Origin: G051903925 sp051903925
GTDB taxonomy: Bacteria; Pseudomonadota; Alphaproteobacteria; Zavarziniales; Zavarziniaceae
Direction of reading: 5' to 3'
DNA: 64,000 nt
Assembly (NCBI RefSeq): GCF_051903925.1
Contig: NZ_CP173678.1
Coordinates: 4,092,001-4,156,000 of the forward strand
Positions within the stretch are counted from its first letter, which is position 1; the number at the start of each line of letters is the position of its first letter. The notes under the pieces were generated by a model. It was not told where the DNA came from, did no database searches, and saw nothing but the letters and a program-made list of their open reading frames with translations. A program made the translations under genes and the position numbers. Positions 1 to 6,777 of this stretch are shown here, piece after piece.

Positions 1-259
1 GGTCGACCGCATCGTTCCGGCGGAACACCTGGTGGCGGAGGCCTGCGCGTACCTGCACGACCTGGCGGCCAACATCTCCCCGCGCTCGATCGCCGTGATC
101 AAGGCGCAGGTCCATGCCGACCTGTCCCGCAGCCTGCACGATTCGACCCACGCCACCGCGCCGATCATGTACGAGGCGCTGCAGCACCCCGACGCGCGCG
201 AGGGGGCGGCCTCGTTCATCGAGCGTCGCCCGCCCCGCTTTGCCCGCCTGGGCGGCTGA
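1..259 (+). CDS. enoyl-CoA hydratase/isomerase family protein, C-terminal part
   Basis: The reading frame enters from the left edge, so only the last 85 or so residues are visible. They begin VDRIVPAEHL, the helical C-terminal region of crotonase-fold enzymes (the usual text is GLVxxVVPxxxL). The rest matches the C-terminal trimerisation helices of that fold. The protein ends 34 bases before another crotonase-family gene on the same strand, so the two are probably co-transcribed and act in one acyl-CoA degradation route. The active-site half lies outside the window, so hydratase, isomerase or hydrolase activity cannot be separated. Confidence 0.8.
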   Translation, partial: VDRIVPAEHLVAEACAYLHDLAANISPRSIAVIKAQVHADLSRSLHDSTHATAPIMYEALQHPDAREGAASFIERRPPRFARLGG

Positions 260-293
260 ACTTCAACGACAAGAAGAACGGGAGGACAAGACC

Positions 294-1076
294 ATGGGCT
301 TCAACGCGATCACCTATGCGGTCGCCGACGGCATCGCACGCCTGACCTTCAACCGGCCCGACCGGCGCAACGCGATCACGGGCGAGATGATGACCGAACT
401 GGGCCGGGCGCTGGACCAAGCGGTGCTTGACCGGTCGATCCGCGTCCTGGTCCTGACGGGGGCCGGACGCGATTTCTGCCCCGGGGCCGACATCCACCAC
501 TATGCCGACGGCGGCACGGCAGAGGATCGCGGCTACCAGGACATCCACGATTTTCGTGTGACGCGGCTGCTGCACGAGGCGCCCTTCGTGACCGTAGCCG
601 CCGTCAATGGTGCCTGCGCCGGTGCGGGCTTCGGCTGGGCGCTGGCCTGCGACCTGCGCATTGCGGGCCGCGCCGCGCGCTTCAACTCGGCGTTCCTGGA
701 CGTGGGCGTGGCCGGCGACATGGCGGGCCCGTGGTTCCTGCAGCGGCTGCTGGGCTCGGCCAAGGCGCGCGAGCTCTACTTCCTGCCGCAGAAGTTCGAT
801 GGCGAGGAAGCGGCGCGCATCGGTCTGGTCAATCGCGTGGTGGACGATGCCGCCCTGGCGGGGGAGGTCGACGCCATCGCAACCCGCCTAGCCCGCGCGG
901 CCCCGCTGGCCCTGCGCGCAATGAAGGCGAACTTCCTGCTGGCCGAGAAGCTGGACCTGGCCAGCTATATCGAAGTGGAGAGCGAGCGTCATCGCGGCCT
1001 GTTCGCCAGCGCCGACACGAAGGAGGCGTTCGCCGCCTATGCCGGCAAGCGGGCGCCCCGCTTCGAGGGCCGCTGA
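294..1076 (+). CDS. enoyl-CoA hydratase/isomerase family protein
   Basis: A 260-residue crotonase-fold enzyme expected to add water to, or isomerise, a 2-enoyl-CoA in the cytoplasm. The N-terminal strand reads ARLTFNRPDRRNAIT, the standard start of the family. The first oxyanion-hole region is CPGADIHH and the second is VNGACAGAGFGWALACDLRI. The position where classical hydratases carry the first catalytic glutamate (GAGxxxA) has no clear acidic residue, so a non-hydratase member is possible. The ATG at 294 is chosen because GGAGG lies at 281-285; longer in-frame starts run into the upstream gene. It follows another crotonase gene with a 34-base gap. Length is normal for the family. Confidence 0.88.
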   Translation: MGFNAITYAVADGIARLTFNRPDRRNAITGEMMTELGRALDQAVLDRSIRVLVLTGAGRDFCPGADIHHYADGGTAEDRGYQDIHDFRVTRLLHEAPFVTVAAVNGACAGAGFGWALACDLRIAGRAARFNSAFLDVGVAGDMAGPWFLQRLLGSAKARELYFLPQKFDGEEAARIGLVNRVVDDAALAGEVDAIATRLARAAPLALRAMKANFLLAEKLDLASYIEVESERHRGLFASADTKEAFAAYAGKRAPRFEGR

Positions 1077-1082
1077 CGTGCC

Positions 1083-1116
1083 GCCCCGGCCCCGTGCCAA
1101 CGCGGGGACCCGGGGC
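1083..1116. terminator. hairpin between convergent genes, probable bidirectional terminator
   Basis: GCCCCGG at 1083-1089 pairs with CCGGGGC at 1110-1116, and an inner CCCCG pairs with CGGGG. It sits between the end of the enoyl-CoA hydratase (1076) and the end of the convergent NADH dehydrogenase (1130). No clear T-tract follows, so the call rests on stem strength and position. Confidence 0.45.
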
Positions 1117-1129
1117 GCAACCCCTCGCC

Positions 1130-2437
1130 TCAATCCACCCTTATGGGTGCGCGGACGCGGGCGTTGATGCGGTCGGCCAGCCACATCAGGCCGCCGCGCC
1201 AGAAGCCGTGCAGCCGCGCCTGGTGGCGACGATAGAGCAGGCTGTGCCCCAGGCGGGCGACACGGCCGCGCACGAAGCCGCCCGGGATCAGCCCGAACTG
1301 ACCCAGCGACGCATAGGCGTCGAACCCACCCAGCATAACCAGCGCGCCAAAGTCGCGATGACGGAACGGCGGGACACGGCGCCCGGCCAGGATCGCCGGC
1401 AGGTGGCGCACCAGGTAGCGCGCCTGCTGCTGTGCCACCTGGGCGGTCGGCGGCAGCGCCCGCTCAGCGCCCGCCGGCGTGTAGCTGGCGCAGTCGCCCA
1501 GGGCAAGCACCGCAGGATCACCCGGCGCCTGCAGGCTGGGGCCGACCACGACCTGCCCCGCCTTTGTCCGTTCCAGCCCGTCCAGCGTCGCCAGGCAGGC
1601 GGGCGCAGAGACACCGGCGGCCCATACCTTGACGTCGGTGTCGACGCGGGCACCATCGGCCAGGCGAAAGCCCCGGGCGTCGACCGCCTCCACCCCGGTG
1701 TCGACCACGACCCGGATGCCCAGGCTCACCAGGCGTTCATGCACCGATTGCGCGATCCGCTTCGGAAACGGGGCCAGCAGGCGCTCGCCCGATTCGATCA
1801 GGACGATCCTGCTGTCCTGGTGCATTGCGTCCGCACCCAGGCTGGCTGCCTCCTGTGCCAGGTGCACCAGTTCCGCCGCAAGCTGCACACCTGTCGCGCC
1901 GCCGCCGACAATGCCGACCGACAGCACCTCGCCCCGCGCGGCGGAGCGCAGGACGCGCACCCGCATCGCCTCGTTGAAGGACAGCGCCTCGGCCCGGCAG
2001 TCGATGGTCGCGCAGTGCTCCGACACGCCCTCGACGCCAAAGTCATTCGCCCGGCTGCCCAGGGCCAGGACCAGGGTGTCAAAGGGGATGGCCCGCTCTG
2101 GCAGGATCTCCTCGTCGTGCAGGACCATGGGCGCCAGGCGGACCATGCGCGCCTCCCGGTCGACATGGCGCACCTCCCCTGGCTGGAAGGTGAAGCCATG
2201 GCGCCGGGCCTGGGCCAGGTACTGCGTCTGGTGTTGATCGACGTCGCGAGTCCCGGCCGCGATCGTGTGCAGCATCGGCTTCCAGACATGGGCCGGTTCA
2301 CGGTCGACCAGCGTCACCCCCAACCGACCGGCAGGCAGGCGTTGCCCGGCCAGGAGCGTGGCCAAATGCAGGCCCGCGATGCCCCCGCCCAGGATGACGA
2401 GGCGATGGATGGAATCGTTGCTGCTCGGTGCGGCCAA
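1130..2437 (-). CDS. ndh: type II NADH dehydrogenase (NAD(P)/FAD-dependent oxidoreductase)
   Basis: A 435-residue flavoprotein of the NDH-2 family, which passes electrons from NADH to quinone at the membrane surface without pumping protons. The FAD-binding dinucleotide fold is near the N-terminus (VILGGGIAGLHLA) and the NADH-binding fold is mid-protein (VGIVGGGATGVQLAAEL). The second FAD contact is VLALGDCA, followed by PPTAQVAQQQA, both standard for the family. The C-terminal 90 residues contain LLYRRHQARLHGF and carry the expected membrane-binding amphipathic region. The start is probably the TTG at 2437, after AGGACC; no ATG is available close to the FAD motif. The gene stands alone, facing the enoyl-CoA hydratase, and is separated by 94 bases from the aldolase operon upstream. 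Confidence 0.88.
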   Translation of the reverse strand: MAAPSSNDSIHRLVILGGGIAGLHLATLLAGQRLPAGRLGVTLVDREPAHVWKPMLHTIAAGTRDVDQHQTQYLAQARRHGFTFQPGEVRHVDREARMVRLAPMVLHDEEILPERAIPFDTLVLALGSRANDFGVEGVSEHCATIDCRAEALSFNEAMRVRVLRSAARGEVLSVGIVGGGATGVQLAAELVHLAQEAASLGADAMHQDSRIVLIESGERLLAPFPKRIAQSVHERLVSLGIRVVVDTGVEAVDARGFRLADGARVDTDVKVWAAGVSAPACLATLDGLERTKAGQVVVGPSLQAPGDPAVLALGDCASYTPAGAERALPPTAQVAQQQARYLVRHLPAILAGRRVPPFRHRDFGALVMLGGFDAYASLGQFGLIPGGFVRGRVARLGHSLLYRRHQARLHGFWRGGLMWLADRINARVRAPIRVD

Positions 2438-2531
2438 GGTCCTGCTGCCTCCCTGGCCTGGGATCAGGCCGTCAAGGTTCGTTACAGGACCAATCGCTGG
2501 ACGGCGCGTCCGTTCCTTGCCGATCTAGCGG

Positions 2532-3302
2532 CTAGTTGTTCGACCAGCCGGGATAGACGTCGTCGAGCAGGCGCAGCATGGCAGGCCACAATCGCATGCC
2601 GGCCCGGGCCGGATCGCGGACGCTCGAGAATTTCTGCACCTCGCGGTCGCAGAATTCGGCGCTGAGTTCGGAGATCGGTTGCCCGCTGGCCAGGACGTCC
2701 ATCTGCACCCGGGCAGACTGCTCGATGTAGTAGGTCGCGTTGAAGGCGGCCGGGATCGTGTGGCCCACGGTCAGCAGGCCATGGTTGCGCAGGATCAGGC
2801 CGACATTGTCGCCCAGGTCGGCGGCCAGACGCTGCTGCTCCTCCAGGTCCAGCGCCAGCCCTTCGTATTCGTGGACGCCGACGCGGCCATGGAACTCCAG
2901 CGCGAACTGGCTGATGGGCAGCAGGCCCGTCTTCAGGCAGGACAGCGCGACACCGGCCCGGGTGTGCGTGTGGATCACGCAGGCCAGCTGCGGCTTCGCT
3001 TCCAGGATCGCGCCGTGGATGACGTAGCCGGCGGCGTTGGCCGATTCCTTGCCCGCGCGGACATTGCCGCGATAGTCCAGCTTGACCAGGGAGGCGGGCG
3101 TGATCTCCCGGAACAAGCGCCCGAACGGGTTGATCAGGAACGCATCCTCCCCCGGCACACGGGCCGAGGCGTGGGTGAAGATGGTGTCGTCCATCCCGAA
3201 ATGCGCAAGAAGGCGATAGACCGCCGTCAGGTGGACGCGGGCATCCGCCTCGCTCTCGATCCGGATGTCGTCCGGTCTCACATCGCTGACAAGGCGGGTC
3301 AT
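2532..3302 (-). CDS. class II aldolase/adducin family protein
   Basis: A 256-residue zinc-dependent sugar-phosphate aldolase/epimerase fold protein. The metal-binding HxH is in CVIHTHTRAGVAL and the third ligand is in LRNHGLLTVG. The early segment HASARVPGEDAFLINPFG matches the substrate-phosphate region of the fuculose-aldolase family. Members cleave, epimerise or decarboxylate diverse small hydroxy-acids and sugars, so the substrate cannot be read from sequence. It is the last gene of a minus-strand operon: 20 bases downstream of a GntR regulator and behind an HpaB-type monooxygenase and an M20 hydrolase. It therefore probably handles the final cleavage or decarboxylation of that pathway. 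Two further class II aldolases occur in this window (16292 and 31559). Confidence 0.85.
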   Translation of the reverse strand: MTRLVSDVRPDDIRIESEADARVHLTAVYRLLAHFGMDDTIFTHASARVPGEDAFLINPFGRLFREITPASLVKLDYRGNVRAGKESANAAGYVIHGAILEAKPQLACVIHTHTRAGVALSCLKTGLLPISQFALEFHGRVGVHEYEGLALDLEEQQRLAADLGDNVGLILRNHGLLTVGHTIPAAFNATYYIEQSARVQMDVLASGQPISELSAEFCDREVQKFSSVRDPARAGMRLWPAMLRLLDDVYPGWSNN

Positions 3303-3322
3303 CGCATCTCCTGGGGTGGGTG

Positions 3323-4006
3323 TCAGGCCTGGTCCGGTGGTTCGCCGCGGGCGCCGGACGTGACGGTGAGGACGCCGTGATAGGCGGTCCGCAGGTGGGC
3401 GCGCATCGCGGCTTCGGCCGCGTCGGGATCATTCCCGGTCAGGGCATCGGCGATCAGCGTGTGATCGTGCTTCAGCTGCTGCGTCTCGGCCGCGCGATAG
3501 GCGCGCAGCATGCGCGGGCTGGCAAAGAACTCGCGATAGTCGGCGACCAGGCGCTCCAGCCGCGGCGCATGGCTGGCGGCGGCGATGGCCGAATGGAACT
3601 CGCGGTTCAGGCGGGCCCGCGTCTCGACATCCGCATCCTCGGCATCCAGCGTTGCCTGGGCCAGGCGACGGATCTCGGCCCGCTCCGCATCGCTGGCGCG
3701 CACGCTGGCCAGGCGGGCAGCACAGCCCTCGATGGCTTCGCGGATGTGATAGATGTCGACCAGTTCCTGGTAAGGGTCGACGACTTCCATGCCGCCGCCG
3801 GGCATGGCGCGCACCAGGCCGTCCACCGCCAGGCGCGCCAGCGATTCGCGCACCGGCGTGCGGCTGACCCCGAACAGCGCCGCGATGCCCAGTTCGGTCA
3901 GGCGTTCGCCCGGCTGGAACTCGCCGTCGATGATGGCCCGCCGCAAGCGTTCATAGGCCTGAACCGTGGTGCTCTTCGGCGCCTCGATCCGCCAGTTGGT
4001 ACTCAT
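3323..4006 (-). CDS. GntR family transcriptional regulator (FCD subfamily)
   Basis: A 227-residue regulator. Residues 10-75 form the GntR winged helix (YERLRRAIIDGEFQPGERL, then LFGVSRTPVRESLARL). The helical FCD ligand-binding domain follows, with the typical DIYHIREAIEGCAARLA and later NREFHSAIAAASH. FCD regulators bind small carboxylates and usually repress the operon they sit in. The start at 4006 is chosen because its ATG overlaps the stop of the upstream monooxygenase gene in an ATGA arrangement, which implies translational coupling. The likely operator is the palindrome TGCATACAGGATGCA at 6625-6639, at the head of this operon. That the effector is the pathway substrate is an inference. 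Confidence 0.9.
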   Translation of the reverse strand: MSTNWRIEAPKSTTVQAYERLRRAIIDGEFQPGERLTELGIAALFGVSRTPVRESLARLAVDGLVRAMPGGGMEVVDPYQELVDIYHIREAIEGCAARLASVRASDAERAEIRRLAQATLDAEDADVETRARLNREFHSAIAAASHAPRLERLVADYREFFASPRMLRAYRAAETQQLKHDHTLIADALTGNDPDAAEAAMRAHLRTAYHGVLTVTSGARGEPPDQA

Positions 4007-5487
4007 TCCGCTGCCTCCCACACCCCGTCGGCCGCGCGCTCGTCGGCTGGCTGGCACAGGCTCTGGGCCAGCGCCCGGGCGCGGTCGCGGTCATATGTGG
4101 CATAAAGTGCGGCCTGCTGCGCGAATACCGGCGTCTCGGCAAACATCTGGTAGGCCTGGGCCCGGCCGGCATAGGCCGACGCCGTCAGGTCCCGCACCAG
4201 GTGCAGGGTGCGCAGCCGCTCCTCCGCGCCAAAGGCGCCGGCTGCGAAATACTTGGCAATGTCCGCGCCGATCTCCGGATTGTCGAGCATGGCCCGGCTG
4301 GGCAGCATCACCGCCTGACCCCCGGCAATGTCGCGCAGCGTCGTCACCGCCTGGCCATAGGTCTGCGTGCAGTAGATGCGGCCGGCGTTCTGGATCGCCT
4401 GGTTGGGCATCACGAAGCCTGACTCGGTCGTCTCGCACGCCGCTTCGCTGGCATGCAGGAAGGCCTGGATCGTCTTGTGGAAGCTCATCAGCTCCGTGAC
4501 CTTGGTCCGCACGGCCGGAATGCCGAGCGTACCCGCCTGCTCGGCGCAGAGCAGGGCCGCCCCCACCAGCAGTTCCGCCTTGGCCAGGCAGCGTGTCAGG
4601 AAGCCATGGGCTGCCCAACGCGCGAACTCGCTGCGGATCATCGCCGCGAGTTCCGGCGTGCGGCTGAAGATCACGTTCTCCCACGGCACCAGCACGTCAT
4701 CGAACACGATCAGGGTGTCGATCTCGTCATAGCGGGCGGTGAGCGGATACTCGAACGGGTCGGCCTGGGCGGCCCCCCCGGCGGTCAGGGGCGCGCGGCA
4801 CAGGTGGCGGACACCGGGTGCATTCAGTTCGACGATGCAGGCGACCGCATAGTCGCGATTGGCCTCGATCCAGGCGCCGACCGTCGGCTTCACGAAGGCG
4901 ACATGGGCATAGGGCGCGCCCGTCTCGAACTTCGCGCCGCGGATGACGATGCCAGCGTCCGTCTCGCGCACCACCCGCAACCACAGGTCCGGGTCCTTCT
5001 GCTCGAACGGCTGCTTGGAGCGGTCGCCCTTGGGATCGGTATTGCCTGAGGTCAGGAACAGGTTCTCGCGCTGGAGCCGGTCGAGCCAGTGGGCAGCGGC
5101 GGCGGCATAGCGCGGGTCGAAGCGGTCGAACCAGGCCTTGCGATCCTGGACCACGAACAGGGGGGAGACGGTCTCGTCCCCGAAGCGGTCCATGGTCGGG
5201 CCGATCCGCTCCAGGATCGTGGAGGTCATCTGCCGACGCAGTTCCAGGTCGCGGCGGCTTTCCGGGATCTTGTAGAAGCGCGAGCCGCGCGCCCCGTCGG
5301 GCAGGGCGAAGGTCATCGCCTCTGCATGCACGGGGTCGTGGTGCAGGTCATAGATTGCGGCGACCGCATCGACCATCGGGCTGAAGGCGGGATGGCTGGC
5401 GACATTGGCGACGCGTGCGCCGTCCAGCCAGACCTTGCGGCCGTCGGCCAGGCTTGCCCGATAGTCGGCACCGGTCATCAGGCCCAT
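4003..5487 (-). CDS. 4-hydroxyphenylacetate 3-hydroxylase family protein (HpaB/PvcC-type FADH2-dependent oxygenase)
   Basis: A 494-residue protein with the acyl-CoA-dehydrogenase-like fold of HpaB-type monooxygenases, which use reduced FAD from a separate reductase to hydroxylate aromatic or related substrates. The N-terminal LMTGADYRASLADGRKVWLDG and VASHPAFSPMVDAVAAIYDL are diagnostic of the family. The FAD-binding segments FLTSGNTDPKGDRSK and IVFDDVLVPWENVIF are present. The start at 5487 is chosen from that conserved N-terminus; the frame stays open for a further 413 codons upstream but that stretch is antisense to the M20 gene. It overlaps the M20 gene by 10 bases and the GntR gene by 4. 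No flavin reductase (HpaC) is adjacent, so the reductase must be encoded elsewhere. The natural substrate is unknown. Confidence 0.87.
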   Translation of the reverse strand: MGLMTGADYRASLADGRKVWLDGARVANVASHPAFSPMVDAVAAIYDLHHDPVHAEAMTFALPDGARGSRFYKIPESRRDLELRRQMTSTILERIGPTMDRFGDETVSPLFVVQDRKAWFDRFDPRYAAAAAHWLDRLQRENLFLTSGNTDPKGDRSKQPFEQKDPDLWLRVVRETDAGIVIRGAKFETGAPYAHVAFVKPTVGAWIEANRDYAVACIVELNAPGVRHLCRAPLTAGGAAQADPFEYPLTARYDEIDTLIVFDDVLVPWENVIFSRTPELAAMIRSEFARWAAHGFLTRCLAKAELLVGAALLCAEQAGTLGIPAVRTKVTELMSFHKTIQAFLHASEAACETTESGFVMPNQAIQNAGRIYCTQTYGQAVTTLRDIAGGQAVMLPSRAMLDNPEIGADIAKYFAAGAFGAEERLRTLHLVRDLTASAYAGRAQAYQMFAETPVFAQQAALYATYDRDRARALAQSLCQPADERAADGVWEAAE

Positions 5488-6629
5488 CGGGCAGCTCCGC
5501 TCAGCGTGTTCGGAAGACGTTGGATCAGGCTGGCCAGGACGGCCGTGCGCTGCGCCAGGCTGGCGACGGGCACGCGCTCGCGCCGGCTGCATGGCTCGAC
5601 ACAGACGGGACCCAGGCCGTCCAGCGTGGGGCGGCCCAGGGCAGCGGCAAAGCTGCCGTCCGAACCGCCGGACGTGGCGACGCCCGCATAGGGCAGGCCC
5701 AGTTCCGCGGCAATGGCGGCAGCCAGGTCGTAGAGCCCGGCACTGGCACTGGAGGGAAAGGCGGGGCGGGTCAGGCCGCCGCCGCGCACGATACCCACCC
5801 GCGGGTCGACGGGGACCAGCAGCGCGTCGACCGCGGCCAGAAGCGCGTCCGCCTGCGCTTGCGCCGGCGCGCGCAGGTCGACATGCATCTCGGCCTCTGC
5901 CGGCACGACCTGGCGGGCGTCGCCGCCCCGCAGGATGCCCACGGTGACGAAGACGCCGTCCTGCGGCCGGGACAAGGCCTCCAGCGGCTCCACCAGGCGG
6001 GCCAGCGCCTTGACCGCGCTGGCGCCGGCCGCGGGGTCGATGGCGGCATGGGCGGAAAGGCCGGTCGCCCGGATGACCAGGGCACCGACGGCCCCGCGCG
6101 CGCGGATCACGCTGCCATTGGCGCGCGCCGGCTCCATGACCAGGACCCAGTCGGCGTCCGCCACCTGCGCCTCGATCCAGGCGCGGCTGCCAATCGAGCC
6201 GATCTCCTCGTCCGGGACCAGGATCAGGCGCACTTCGGCAAAGGCGTCGAGGTCGGAGCGTGCCAGCGCGTGCAGCGCCATGACCAGCCCACCCTTCATG
6301 TCGCCGACCCCGGGTCCGCTCGCCCAGCCGTCCTGCACGGCAAAAGGCCAGGCGGCCACCGTGCCCACAGGCCAGACCGTGTCGAGATGGCCCAGGATGA
6401 CGAGCGTCCCGCGCCCACGCCCCGGCCGCATCAGGCAGAGTCGCGCGCCGAATCCGGGCAGGGTCCAGCGCCTTGCCGCGAGGCCCAGGGGCGCGGCGCG
6501 CGCAGCGATCCAGTCGCCGGCGGCATCGACCCCGGCAGCGTCGTAGGATCCGCTGTCGATCGCGACCAACTGGGCGAGATCGTCGAGCAGGGGGTCGAGC
6601 GGAATGTCTGTCGGCGCTGTAGGCTGCAT
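5478..6629 (-). CDS. M20 family metallohydrolase with His-to-Cys change in the last metal-ligand motif
   Basis: A 383-residue member of the M20/ArgE/CPG2 family, two-zinc enzymes that cut C-terminal glutamate, N-acyl or carbamoyl groups. Zinc ligands are visible in order: HLDTVWPVG (His and catalytic Asp), GPGVGDMKGG (bridging Asp), PDEEIGS (catalytic Glu-Glu) and MEPAR. The lid/dimerisation domain lies roughly at residues 175-285. The final ligand motif, normally GLGPxGxxxHSxxE, reads GLGPVCVEPCSRRE, so the histidine is Cys347 (codon 5589-5591). The ATG at 6629 is the first conserved-context start, but it lacks a clear Shine-Dalgarno and lies inside a palindrome (6625-6639). First gene of the HpaB-GntR-aldolase operon. 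A hydrolase releasing a free acid or amine for the next steps is a reasonable inference. Confidence 0.85.
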   Translation of the reverse strand: MQPTAPTDIPLDPLLDDLAQLVAIDSGSYDAAGVDAAGDWIAARAAPLGLAARRWTLPGFGARLCLMRPGRGRGTLVILGHLDTVWPVGTVAAWPFAVQDGWASGPGVGDMKGGLVMALHALARSDLDAFAEVRLILVPDEEIGSIGSRAWIEAQVADADWVLVMEPARANGSVIRARGAVGALVIRATGLSAHAAIDPAAGASAVKALARLVEPLEALSRPQDGVFVTVGILRGGDARQVVPAEAEMHVDLRAPAQAQADALLAAVDALLVPVDPRVGIVRGGGLTRPAFPSSASAGLYDLAAAIAAELGLPYAGVATSGGSDGSFAAALGRPTLDGLGPVCVEPCSRRERVPVASLAQRTAVLASLIQRLPNTLSGAARWA

Positions 6630-6639
6630 ACAGGATGCA
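6625..6639 (-). promoter_or_regulatory. palindromic operator candidate overlapping the M20 start codon
   Basis: TGCAT-ACAGG-ATGCA is an exact inverted repeat with 5-base arms. Its position at the head of the operon that encodes an FCD-type GntR regulator fits autoregulation. It covers the predicted ATG (6627-6629), which would be unusual unless the transcript is leaderless or the true start lies further in. Confidence 0.45.
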
Positions 6640-6777
6640 ACGTACCGCCGACGCCCTGGGCTTGTCGAGAGCGTCCAGCACCGCGATCCGACTTGCCGCA
6701 GCTTTCGGACGTACAGGACCGCCCATCCCGCCAGGGCGGTGCCGGGCGGGGCTAGCGACGCGCGGAGGGCGCCAGAC

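Noticed and set aside
4003..6726. A 907-codon continuous frame suggesting a fusion of an upstream protein to the HpaB-type oxygenase
   Set aside because: The upstream 413 codons overlap the M20 gene in another frame and show no homology. The oxygenase starts normally at 5487.
6726..6750. CCCGCC...GGCGGG hairpin as terminator of the carboxylase operon
   Set aside because: Short imperfect stem with no T-tract in uniformly GC-rich sequence; too weak to annotate.
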